Assembly: GCA_951802425.1 (NCBI GenBank)
Contig: OX637800.1
Span: 1,178,001 to 1,242,000, forward strand
Direction: 5' to 3'
Source of the DNA: Clavaria fumosa
Taxonomy: Eukaryota; Basidiomycota; Agaricomycetes; Agaricales; Clavariaceae
DNA: 64,000 bases
Shown here: positions 20,906 to 31,012 of the stretch, piece after piece
Layout of the letters: each line of letters begins with the position of its first letter
Position numbering within the stretch: the first letter of the stretch is position 1
Made by a program: the position numbers and the translations under genes
Notes under the pieces: generated by a model
Told to the model about the DNA's origin: nothing
The model's database searches: none
The model's input: only the letters and a program-made list of their open reading frames with translations

Positions 20906-23900
20906 AGCTGGAGCCTCGAATGTCCGCAAACCAACGGACTTACCTCCGATCAATGCGGACACGGAAGCTATACCCAGATACGAGACTCCAGCCATTTTTC
21001 CTACTTCCGTTCACGTTCCCTTATCGTTTTCCCTTATAAACCCAGTCTCTCTCGACCCCTTCCCCTGTATCAGTATCTCGGACGTTTCTCTCGATTCCGC
21101 TGATTCCCCAGTCGCTATCGGACGTGAACCGTCGCGTCCAAATGTTGCAACCCCCTTGTACAACAAAACCCCCGAAATAAATTCCCTGTCTACGGACGCC
21201 GTTCTTCCAGTTTACTTGGGAAAGAAATATAAGAAAGTCGCGAATCGCGTCAATCCGATCAAAGCGACAGTACCCAAAGAATTCCGGATTGTCCGACGCC
21301 GACACCCGGACCCCCTAGCCGATATGCCAACTCTTCCGACCCATCCCCCCGATTTCACCCCCGGTCTTCGATACACTCAAAACCGGAAAGACACGCACAA
21401 CGCCAACCCCACCGGATTCTTATGGCTGGAGGAAGAAAAACTCGTTCACCATCTTATTAAAGCCCAGGAAGACGCCTTCGCTTGGAAAGAGACCGAAAAA
21501 GGACGATTCGACGCAAAATACTTCGATCCGATTATTATCCCGACAGTCGAACATATCCCTTGGATCTTCAAAAATATACCGATTCCCCCCGGTATTTACG
21601 ACGAAGTTCTCAAAGTAATCCGGGAAAAGATCGCAGCCGGCGTTTATGAAGAATCCAACTCTTCTTATCGGTCCCAGTGGTTTTGCGTGTTAAAGAAAGA
21701 CGGAAAGTCTCTCCGACTCGTGCACAACCTCCAGCCGCTTAACAAAATCACTATCGGCGATTCCGCGGTCCCCCCGATAATGGAGGTTTTTGCGGAATCA
21801 TTCGCCGGACGCGGATGTTACGGATCACTCGACCTTTTCGTCTCCTTCGATCAGCGGTCTCTGGACGAACGAAGCCGAGACCTCACCACGTTTCAAACCC
21901 CTCTCGGAGCAAAACGGCTCACCTGCGTCCCCATGGGATACACCAACGCAACGCAGATTATGCATGGAGACGTCACGCATGTTCTACAAGATGAAATTCC
22001 GCACGTAACCATCCCATTTGTAGACGACGTAGCGATCAAGGGCCCGGAAACCCGATACGAGCTTCCGGACGGCACCTACGAGACGATCCCTGAGAATCCG
22101 CAAATACGACGATTTGTTTGGGAGCATTTAAATAACGTCAACCGGGTGCTCCAACGAATCAAGAAAGTCGGAGGAACCTTTAACGGCAAGAAAACGACAA
22201 TTTGCGTTCCCGAAGCAGTCGTTACCGGACATACGTGCACATACGAAGGACGAGTTCCGGATGCCTCCAACGTTCAGCGTATCCGGGACTGGCCTCCTTG
22301 CAAAACCCTGACCGATGTCCGATCATTTTTAGGGGTTTGCGGACTACTCCGGATATTCATTAAAAACTACGCCGTACTTGCCCGACCTCTTGTCAGTCTA
22401 ACTCGCAAGGACGTGCCATTCAGATTCGAAAAAGAAGAACAAAACTCGATGGACCGACTCAAACACGCGATTCTGAACTCATCCGCCATCCGACCAATCG
22501 ACTACCGCTCCGGACAACCCGTAATCCTCACCGTCGACTCATCAAATATCGCCGTTGGTTTCGCACTCTTCCAAATTGGAGAAGATGGAATACGATATCC
22601 CTCCCGCTTTGGCTCCATTACCTGGAACGAACGCGAGGCCCGATACTCACAAGCAAAAATCGAATTATACGGACTCTTCCGCGCACTTCGGTCGTACCGG
22701 ATTTACCTTATAGGCCTTCCGAAATTTACTGTCGAAATGGACGCGAAGTTCATTAAGGGTATGCTAAACAATCCGGACATTCAACCCAACGCTGCCATGA
22801 ATCGATGGATTGCCGGTATACTACTCTTCGATTTCGATCTTGTTCATATTCCCGCAGATAAGCACACCGGAGCCGACGGACTATCACGCCGACGTGCCGC
22901 AGATGGTGAAGAAGATACCGAGTCTGAAGATCACGAAGAATGGATCGATCGGAGCTACGTATTCGCCATGGAACACATGAATCGAGCACCGGACGCTTCC
23001 TACACATCCGAGACACGACTCGCCGGCATCACCCATACTCGCTTCAAAGTTTACACAGGATCGACGCTACTCAATTCGACGGTACCACCCGAGGAATCAC
23101 CGACCCCGAACGAATCTTCCGCCGTCCTTATACCCCGATCCGATGCAGCAAACAAAAGAGAAGAACAGATTCGCAAAATTGAATCTTTCCTTCGAAACCC
23201 GATCCGTCCCTCCGGCATTGACGCAAACCAGTTCCGACGACTGGTCCGCTCCGCATCCGAGTTCTTCATCCTAGATGACAAATTATGGCGTCGCCGACCT
23301 AACGGATACCACCAAGTAGTACCTCCGGACCACAAACATCTCGCAATTATCACAGAGGCACACGATTCACTCGGCCACAAAGGCGTTTACGTTATCCGGA
23401 CACGTATTCTAAATCGGTTCTGGTGGCCGGTGCTGGATCAAGACGTAAAATGGTTTGTCAAAACTTGTCACCAATGCCAAACTCGGCAAATCCGGAAGAT
23501 CTTCATTCCACCGACGGTCGCTACACCGGCCGGTCTTTTCCGTCGAGCGCACATTGATACTATGTTCCTACCAAGAGCCCGCGGTTTCCGACTTCTCGTC
23601 CACGCCCGATGCTCGTTATCCGCATATCCGGAAGCAAGACCGCTACGAAACGAGACCGCCCGACTTCTCGGAACCTTCATATTCGAAGATATACTATGCC
23701 GATGGGGAGCAGTAGAAGAGATTATCACGGATAACGGAGCCCCATTTATCAAAGCCCTCGATTTCCTTAAGAAACGGTACGGAATCCATCACATCCGTAT
23801 ATCCGGATACAACTCCCGCGCTAACGGCGTCATCGAACGTGCCCATCGATCGGTCCGTGAGTCGTTAATCAAAGCAGCAGATGGAGACGAATCGAAATGG

Positions 23901-24638
23901 CCGGACGTTTTACCCTCAGTCATTTGGGCAGAACGAACCACGATCCAACGGTCCACCGGCCACTCCCCATTTTACATCGCACATGGCGTCGAACCGCTTT
24001 TCCCCTTCGACATATCCGAAGCAACATATTTAATTCCGACCGCCGACGCCCCGATGACCACTCCGGAACTGATAGCCCTTCGTGCCCGCCAACTGCAAAA
24101 ACGAGAAGAAGATCTAGCAACAATCGCCGATAAAGTGCTCGCTGCCCGCAAACAATCCGTCAAGCAGTTCATCGACGCACACCGGAAGTCTATTATCGAC
24201 TACGACTTCCAACCCGGATCGTTGGTATTGATCCGCAATTCGGCCGTTGAAATGGAATTAAATCGAAAAACAAAACCGCGATTCTTCGGACCGATGATCG
24301 TCGTTCGCCGAACACAATATGGCGCCTATATTCTCTCGGAACTCGACGGCGCCGTTTCCAAAATCCACTACGCAGCTTTCCGCATCATTCCCTACTATCC
24401 GAGGTCGCAAACATCGATTCCGGTCACTTCTATCATCGACCAAACGACGGAGATAAACGAGGACATCTCTCCTTATCAAATACACGAGGCGTCACCCAAC
24501 TCTATCGACAGAGAAGATGAGCAAAACCAAGCGGCTGACCTATCCGATGAATCCGATAATGAAACCACCGACGACGACACTGCAGAAACTCGTCCGCAAC
24601 GCTCCGGAGCAACCCGGAACCTTCGGCCTCGCCATTAA
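20901..24638 (+). CDS. Gyp4 Pol polyprotein: RT, RNase H, integrase (1245 aa)
   Basis: Open without interruption. Reverse transcriptase covers about residues 220-400 with WFCVLKKDGKSLRLVHNLQ, YGSLDLFVSFDQR, PMGYTNATQI and the catalytic FVDDVAI (Phe for the usual Tyr in YxDD). RNase H follows with LTVDSSNIAVGFALFQ, YSQAKIELYGLF and MDAKFIKGML. Integrase has an HHCC zinc motif (HDSLGHKGV, CHQCQ) and catalytic blocks RRAHIDTMF, ITDNGAPF and NGVIERAH (D, D, E). The C-terminus (RFFGPMIVVRRTQYGAYIL) resembles the GPY/F module. No chromodomain seen; the tail is acidic then Arg-rich. Expressed as a fusion with Gag by a -1 shift at the T run (inferred). All key catalytic Asp/Glu are present, so the protein looks functional. 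Confidence 0.93.
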   Translation: MRAGASNVRKPTDLPPINADTEAIPRYETPAIFPTSVHVPLSFSLINPVSLDPFPCISISDVSLDSADSPVAIGREPSRPNVATPLYNKTPEINSLSTDAVLPVYLGKKYKKVANRVNPIKATVPKEFRIVRRRHPDPLADMPTLPTHPPDFTPGLRYTQNRKDTHNANPTGFLWLEEEKLVHHLIKAQEDAFAWKETEKGRFDAKYFDPIIIPTVEHIPWIFKNIPIPPGIYDEVLKVIREKIAAGVYEESNSSYRSQWFCVLKKDGKSLRLVHNLQPLNKITIGDSAVPPIMEVFAESFAGRGCYGSLDLFVSFDQRSLDERSRDLTTFQTPLGAKRLTCVPMGYTNATQIMHGDVTHVLQDEIPHVTIPFVDDVAIKGPETRYELPDGTYETIPENPQIRRFVWEHLNNVNRVLQRIKKVGGTFNGKKTTICVPEAVVTGHTCTYEGRVPDASNVQRIRDWPPCKTLTDVRSFLGVCGLLRIFIKNYAVLARPLVSLTRKDVPFRFEKEEQNSMDRLKHAILNSSAIRPIDYRSGQPVILTVDSSNIAVGFALFQIGEDGIRYPSRFGSITWNEREARYSQAKIELYGLFRALRSYRIYLIGLPKFTVEMDAKFIKGMLNNPDIQPNAAMNRWIAGILLFDFDLVHIPADKHTGADGLSRRRAADGEEDTESEDHEEWIDRSYVFAMEHMNRAPDASYTSETRLAGITHTRFKVYTGSTLLNSTVPPEESPTPNESSAVLIPRSDAANKREEQIRKIESFLRNPIRPSGIDANQFRRLVRSASEFFILDDKLWRRRPNGYHQVVPPDHKHLAIITEAHDSLGHKGVYVIRTRILNRFWWPVLDQDVKWFVKTCHQCQTRQIRKIFIPPTVATPAGLFRRAHIDTMFLPRARGFRLLVHARCSLSAYPEARPLRNETARLLGTFIFEDILCRWGAVEEIITDNGAPFIKALDFLKKRYGIHHIRISGYNSRANGVIERAHRSVRESLIKAADGDESKWPDVLPSVIWAERTTIQRSTGHSPFYIAHGVEPLFPFDISEATYLIPTADAPMTTPELIALRARQLQKREEDLATIADKVLAARKQSVKQFIDAHRKSIIDYDFQPGSLVLIRNSAVEMELNRKTKPRFFGPMIVVRRTQYGAYILSELDGAVSKIHYAAFRIIPYYPRSQTSIPVTSIIDQTTEINEDISPYQIHEASPNSIDREDEQNQAADLSDESDNETTDDDTAETRPQRSGATRNLRPRH

Positions 24639-24692
24639 GTATTTTTTCTCCATCATATCCTTCATTTTTCTATACTTCACATTGATTCACAC

Positions 24693-24695
<3 letters not shown>

Positions 24696-24737
<42 letters not shown>
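24696..24737 (+). repeat. 42-bp poly-A tract between convergent pol and antisense gene
   Basis: A pure run of 42 A residues, 58 bp after the pol stop and 142 bp before the stop of the opposing gene. It makes the region open in one frame as poly-Lys, which is an artefact. Confidence 0.95.
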
Positions 24738-24739
<2 letters not shown>

Positions 24740-24879
24740 GAAATTTCGGACAAGTCCAAACTTTATACCCGACGTTCTTTCAACCATTTTCTCACATTCT
24801 CACATTCCTCACTTATCCCACACGACATACCATACCAAATAGAAAAAGAAAAACATATATAAAAACAAAAACAAAATAT

Positions 24880-26023
24880 TTACTTAGAGGACGACTCGCC
24901 AAGGAGGAGCATCCGGAGCAGCTCCGCTCCGGCCTTCACCTGGTCCGCCCCCCTCTCCATCATCTCCAGCGCCCTATCGAGCGCCTCCCTCCCGGACACC
25001 CCTCGCGCCACCTCCCGCTCCTTACCCTTCCGACTTGGTCCTGCCTCCGCCTTCTTCTTCTTTGCCGGCGGCTCCTCCACCAGCTCCACACTGGTATCCT
25101 CCTCAATCTCGTCCTCCTCCTCCGGCGTCGTCTCCTCGCGAACCGGTACCCGCGTCGCACCTCGCCTCGGCCTCTTACTTCCGCTCGCTCCCGCCGCCTT
25201 CGGACCTGTTCCGATACGTTAGCAAATGCGGACCCGATACCTTCTCGACATACCTTCCGTTCCGGACACCGCCGCTCTCTCTGTTTTCGCTCCTGAAACA
25301 CACCTATCATTTGTCTCATCATGAAAAATAAAAAGAATACCACTTACCTCGCACAGCCGACAGACTGCACGATACCTTATACGTCCGGCACCACCGGCAC
25401 GCTATCCCCTCCACTCCGTAGCACGCCCGCCACTTCCGGGTGCACTCCTTGCACCCCGGAACGTGCTCCTAATCATTATATCAGACGTCGAAAAAGCCTC
25501 ACATATCTTAATTAACCACTCACCTTATCTCCAGGCTGCCGCGCAGCCCGGGACTCTATGTCGCTCTTCGCCCCGCCTCTCCTCCGCCCGCCTCTCCTCC
25601 GCCTCCGCCTCTGCTGCGGCCCGCTCAGTAGCCGCCCTCTCCTCGCTCGTGCGCTGTTTCTCGGCCTCGACCTCCTCCCGCCTTCTCGTCCGCTCAGCGG
25701 ACCACTCGTCCCCGCGGAGCTTCCGCCACTTCTTGAGCCTTCGCGCGACCCGGACGAGTCCCTCGTCCACCTCCACGTCGTCGTCGATCGCTGCCACATA
25801 TCCGGCAAGAAAATCGTCCTAAAAACGTTGTCAGTGCGATACAAAAAAAAAAAAGTACGAAAGATTCTCGTTCACGCACCGCGTCACCCGCATACGTCCC
25901 CACCCACTCCGCGCACTCTCCATCCTGCCCCCGATCCGGCAACTCCTCGCCCGGCGCCATGGCCTGCGCCTCGGTCATCGCCTGGACTGCGTTTCGAAAG
26001 ATTGAAGAATCGAAGTTTTCCAT
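24880..26023 (-). pseudogene. Gyp4 antisense gene: six-Cys (Zn2Cys6-like) charged protein, probable frameshift
   Basis: Multi-exon gene on the strand opposite to gag-pol. Exon 1 starts MENFDSSIFRNAVQAM at 26023. After an intron with a T-rich end, exon 2 (from about 25819) gives DDFLAGYVAAIDDDVEVDEG, then a long Arg/Glu/Ala-rich helix. The donor after ...PGDK joins in phase to an exon with cysteines spaced CX2CX6CX7CX2CX6C (25453-25367), the fungal Zn2Cys6 spacing. Further exons give a basic and acidic tail ending ELLRMLLLGESSSK at 24880. The frame entering exon 2 and the frame leaving it differ by one base, so either one indel lies in the repetitive part or I misplaced a splice. It starts 158 bp from the 3' LTR. 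Function unknown; DNA binding is an inference from the cysteines. Confidence 0.65.
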
Positions 26024-26180
26024 TGTCGGAGAGTTGACGTGTTGCTGTCGCTGGAGAAAACACAAGGGTGTGTTTGGACCTATGTGCACCCACACGACGC
26101 GTACTTCACGATCAACAAACCGTTATTTGGCCTTGTTTGGTTGCAACCGAGGGCGGTTGCATTTTCAGCCCCCGGGAGAA

Positions 26181-27098
26181 TGTAAGGACCATATGCGATC
26201 TCAACACGGAAACATGACAGATACCGACTATCCGGATGTTTTGCGATCCAAAGAAATTACGTGCGATACGAACCGATAACGATCCGACACCGTCCGATAA
26301 CGACCGATAGTATCCGATACATGTCCGATGTCGGACACTTCGGTCTTCAATCCCCCGTGACGATCACAGCCCACCGCTCTCACACACCGCCCACGCCTCT
26401 CTATTTCACCTCTCCAGCACGGTCAGCGCTCGACATACACACTATTCCATTCCCATTCCTTTATTTCATATACCATGCTGTAAATTTCATATTATGATCC
26501 CTTTCAACCATTCAATCGTTTAAACGTTTCAAACCCTTTGCAGTACCTTGTCCATTGTTCTTAGTACCCCTTTGCTGTACCAGCCCCACTTTCCTTCAGT
26601 TTATGAGCGGTCCGGACATTTGCTAGTTATCGGACATTTCATTCCTCCGAGCTACTCATTTCCCTTGTGATATAACTCCTTCATGTAACCCTTCACGCGA
26701 CATGGCGCTGTTCCATGTGTTTTCCGGACATTTCCGTACATTCCAATTTGCTGTACTTACAGAACTGTACTTAAGTACATTCCGGACCTCTCTGAAATAC
26801 AGCTTTCTGAACCCCTTCTCTCTGTTAGAAACCTCACCTAAGCTCACCCGTCGTCGCAACCTTCGATCCGCTGGCCTCCGTCGTTGCCGGCCCTTCGTCT
26901 TATCGCACCATCCTTATCGGATTTTATCGGACACATAGCAGAATATCCCGGACACCGTATATTTCTGTTTCTCACACATTTTGAATTCATACTCCACATC
27001 CTCAAGGGTGTTTGGTGAATCTCTAACGCCTTACAGGAACCCCTGAAGGACTTGACTGTAATCAAGCAGTTGCAGCAAGAACCGTAATACCCACTACA
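26181..27098 (+). repeat. Gyp4 3' LTR (918 bp)
   Basis: Same sequence as 17600-18517 with rare differences. Preceded by a short purine tract (GGGAGAA). Confidence 0.95.
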
Positions 27099-29217
27099 GC
27101 GCGATCACTCCAATGGCCTTGGAGACAACCTGTGAGCTGCCCACCACCGTTCAAGAGCGTTGTTCATTCGCAACCAGAGGAACCCGCCCAAATTACCCCC
27201 AGCCACCCTTCGACACTGCGAGAAGAGGCCGAATCGCTCGTTGAGCAGCTTGGCTACCCGCACTTCGACCATCCCCACCACCATACCTACCAGATTCTCA
27301 ACATTACTCACTGCCAATACGAAGTGGGAACCCTTGACGAAGAGTTGGCGTACATCATAGAGACCACAAATCTTTATGATCCTTTGGTATGATTGACGGA
27401 TGGATTCCGCGCTAACCCTCAGAACTGGTTATACAAGAGTCAGCATCAGTATCCAGGGACCACTGATCGTGGAGTTCCGACTCCTCCTGACCTGGATACC
27501 CCCTCACGACCTCTGAGACAGGTTCAGCCCACCAGAGGACCCTGGGATATGGCCCCACTTTTCCAAGTCAGAGCACAATCCCTGCAGAATTTCGCCAATC
27601 CTGCCGTGCCAGATGAGCAACCCACCATAGTTTCTAGGATCCCTAGATACACCGCCCCTTGCAGCAGCTGGCCCACTTGGATGCAGCCAGCTACTACTCT
27701 GAGCAGGGCACTCCCTCGCAACCCTATAGGGACTGAAGCAATGCTTCAACCCACCTGACTTGAAATTCTGGTCGAACCCTTCCATATCCCACAACCGGAA
27801 GCGTGACCAGTACCCCCAATGGAGATGCGACCAGCATCTCGCCCCCTGTCTCAGGCTCAAGCTCTGCAGGTCCCTCTGGTCCCCCCTATGCCTCCACACC
27901 TCACCGCCACACTTCAAGATGAGGCCCCTGGTACCCACCACCACCACTATCATTACCAGGCCCCTCCCTCTGAAGGAGCATTGGCTCGTGATGCTTTCGC
28001 TCAAGAATTGAAACTCAATACCAGGCGCCCCGAGCTGTTCAATGGTCGTGATCGACGCAGGTGGAAGCCTTTCATCATGGAATGCTTGATGACTTTCTTC
28101 GCAAAGCCCATAACCTTCCACAGAGACCACGAGAGGGTTACTTTCATGGCCTCTTACCTCACGGACACCACACAGAGCCACTACACCTCTCTCCTTCAAT
28201 TCAACCCTGAACATCCAGCCCTACATTCCTGGGAAGGATTCATTTGTGAGTTTGGAGGAATGTTTGGAGTGGTTAACACACAGATTGAAGCGGACCAGAA
28301 CCTCCGAATGTTGCAGATGGCCGGGAACGAGCGATTCTCCAACCACATTATCCATTTTGAGTCCTTTGCCTTTGAATCCAATTGGAATTCGGCTGCCCTA
28401 CAATCGGAATTGTACCACTCAATGTCCATGCGCATCAAAGAGGCCATGAAAGTCATTCCACAACCTACGACATACCAGGAACTTTGAGATTTGGCCATGC
28501 AGATTGACCAGAGGCACTGGGAATATGAGAGTGAGACCCGCGGAACTCAATTCCATGCTAACCCTCCTATTCCTTGTCCCCCTGCTCAAACATCCCCCTC
28601 AGCAATGAGGAACAAGAATGTTGTTGACAGGGAAATCTTTGTTTGAGATGTGGGAAGCCAGACACTACAGCGCTGCTTGCCCCAATCGATGAGTAGCCGG
28701 ATGAGCCGTCTTCATGCTGGAGGAGGGAGAGGAAGACTTACAGGAAGAGTATGAAGTTGAGGAAGAAGTGGAAGAGGATGTGGACGACCCACACAAAGAG
28801 TTAAATGAGGAAGCAACTCAGGAGCTTCCAGGGGAACTCTGAGTCATGATGATCCAACCCCCATACTCACATGGGCCGCAACTAGTTCCTCCTCCTCTCA
28901 GTTTCCTTGCAACTTTTCTAATATGCCTATTGCTTCCCAGTCCTCCCAATCTTTCCTCATAAAGACTCAAATACCAGATTTTGGCTCAATGCCCCTAAAT
29001 ACTCTTGTGGATTGCGGCGCATCCATAAATTTTATCGATTTTACACTTGCAAACACCCGTCCAAACCTCTTAATGCCACTTCTGCAACCCCTACCTCTTC
29101 AATACTTCAACAGAAGTTCCTCCAGTTCCAATATCACTCACTACATCCTTGCTAATACGAAATTCCCTGACAACACTGTCCAATCTATTAAGTTCCTCGT
29201 CACCAAGACCCATCCAC

Positions 29218-31012
29218 TGTCAGGCTTGTGACAGCAAAACCCCTTTGGTGTGCAAGGGTAGAGCAAAGGGTCTGTTCAGTTTCTAATGCTAGTCAATAGT
29301 CCTGATGGACTTGTCTCTCAATATGCAGGGAATACTCCTGCAATAGTCAAAGTGTCTGGTAATAGGTCTGTGGATTGGCTCTGAGTAGTTGGTCCTTTAT
29401 CCAAGTCCTTGTATACCTCTGGTAATACTTGAACCGATGGAGGTTCTGCTCAATCGATGGGTGGCTGGTGAAACTCTCAGGAGGGATGACTTGCGACCTT
29501 AACGGCGGGAAGACAAATCCTTCCAGTGCGAAGCTCTCAGCAGCAACGTTTGCTGTCAGACTTAGTTGAGGTCTCTCAAGTAAGTGTATAGACGAAAAGA
29601 TCGAAGCTAGGGTACATGTGGGCTGGTCCCAGGTCTTATATACTCTAGCTATGGGCTGTACGTGATGTATGAGTCATTGATTAAATACCAGAATCTGATA
29701 GATGATCAGGAAAGCTGCGCGCTTGCACTGGAATGCTGAGTATGAGCAGTGTCGATCTTTGTTGGGATCCTTGTGATGATGATGTCATCAGCAATCGGAT
29801 AGGGTCCCCGCTTCAATGCATTACATCACGGTCGGTTGCGTCTGATCTTGTTGGGGATAAGATCAGAGGATCAGATGATCTGTGATCAAGCTGTTCTGAG
29901 TCATGATCACTTGATCAATTGGTGTGATGCAGTGATCGAGTGAAACTGATCTTTGATCAAAGATCTTCTTAGGGGTGATCGTGTCTGGTGGATAGGGGTT
30001 TGCCCAATCGAGGTCAAGATCAGCCTGTGGCAGTTACTGGATAAAAGGACGGTCTTCCTCCTCTCACCGTCTCTTCAGAGTCTGCCTGCTATGTGTTTCC
30101 AAGGCCACCACCTTGTCGAGTTCTTCCACAGTTCCTCCCTCTTCGCTCCCCACACTGGGATTAAACTCTCCTGCGATACCTTCCATTGGTGGGTTCAACT
30201 CGTCCCTGCCGATGCGGACCTTTACTGGATCCTCGACTGATGCTTTGCCTGTGGGGATCCCTCCCACCTTGTCAAGGATTGCTCCTTGACTCAAGGTCCT
30301 TACCGACGTATCTGCGACCTTCTCAAGGATCCTCATGGTGAGCTAGCCGAGTTGCTTCTCTCTGTCTCCAGTAAGTCTGATTCTTTATAGATTTGGACTG
30401 GGCTCCTCCCCGTCCTCCCTCGCCAACTGTCTGGGCCACCACCCCCTGGGGTGACCAAGGTACCTGGTACCAAGGTGGGCAGGATTGGGCTGAGATCGGT
30501 TCTGGTCCTGTACATCCGGCTTACCATCCCCAGGTCCAGATCTCCAACCTCTGGATACCCCGTTGGTGGCACCTCCTCTGTCGCCCTCCCTTCCTACCAT
30601 TGACCTCCCCCCCGCCTATTCCTCCCTCCAGTCTCCTACTCTGGACGACGAAGGTCCTCTCGGCACTGTGCGAGATTTGCGAGAGGCTGCCCTAGAGGTG
30701 GGAATCTGGGATGGTCAGTTTGCCTCCCATCCCTTGAGGGTTGCCCTTGGGTTCGTGGGTGAATCTGACTTCTCAGACTCTTCGGATGAGTCATGGGAAG
30801 AGGAGTCTTGGGGATCTGAGTACGGCACCTCGGGCTCCTCCCTTGATGAAGAGGGGTCTTGGCTTTCTTTCGTGTAGATAAGTATTGTGCTTATCTTGCA
30901 ATAAAATATATAGCTGGGGTTTAGCCCCTTGTTCATCTGATTTGCATGGTGTTTCTTAAGTTAAAGGATTGAAATTTGCTGGCCTGATAGTACAGATGAC
31001 GCTTTCATGACA
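29218..31012 (+). mobile_element. LTR-like insertion inside Gyp1 protease (1795 bp)
   Basis: Begins TGTCAGGC and ends ATGACA, flanked by the 5-bp duplication TCCAC at 29213-29217 and 31013-31017. Removing it rejoins the Gyp1 protease frame in line with Gyp3 (THPLT.. to ..PVILGL). It has a TATA-like box (29635-29645) and AATAAA near 30900. I see no direct repeat at its two ends, so it is either a long solo LTR or a non-autonomous element. Confidence 0.75.
29953..30366 (+). pseudogene. zinc-knuckle ORF fragment inside the LTR-like insertion
   Basis: A plus-strand frame runs to TGA at 30238-30240 (ILD*) and continues in the same frame with CFACGDPSHLVKDC, a CX2CX4HX4C gag-type zinc knuckle at 30241-30282. 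Then come CDLLKDPHGELAELLLSVSS and a GTAAGT donor-like site. If the TGA was once CGA the frame would be continuous. Its presence inside an LTR-like unit is unexpected. Relationship to any full gag is unknown. Confidence 0.5.

Larger units (their letters stand above)
17600..27098 (+). mobile_element. Gyp4: young, nearly intact Ty3/gypsy element
   Basis: LTRs 17600-18517 and 26181-27098 have the same length (918 bp) and I noticed one C/T difference by eye (near 17709 against 26290). The duplication is 4 bp, GCGC, at 17596-17599 and 27099-27102. Removing one copy plus the element restores a 20-bp stretch that aligns without gap to Gyp3 gag. Order: LTR, gag-pro, pol, poly-A tract, antisense gene, LTR. 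The sequence is CpG-rich (many TCCGGA, CGA and CGG) unlike the older elements, as expected for a recent insertion. Confidence 0.93.
17532..28690 (+). pseudogene. Gyp1 gag, interrupted by Gyp4
   Basis: Starts at ATG 17532 (MSSSHPPPQPTTHHF) 54 bp after the LTR. It breaks at 17599, resumes at 27103 and reads in parallel with Gyp3 gag. Recognisable blocks are NRYF-less N-terminal GTLDEELAYIIETTNLY, then FNGRDRRRWKPFIMECLMTFF, SYLTDTTQSHY and FESNWNSAALQSELYHS. A damaged zinc knuckle lies at about 28645 (CLRCGKPDT; Gyp3 keeps CLRCGKPGHYSTTC). TGA replaces CGA (Arg in Gyp3) at 27390-27392 and 28485-28487, and there are frameshifts. Confidence 0.8.

Noticed and set aside
24517..25296. 259-codon plus-strand frame including a poly-Lys stretch
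   Set aside because: It overlaps the end of pol in another frame, reads through the A42 tract and then runs antisense to the spliced minus-strand gene.
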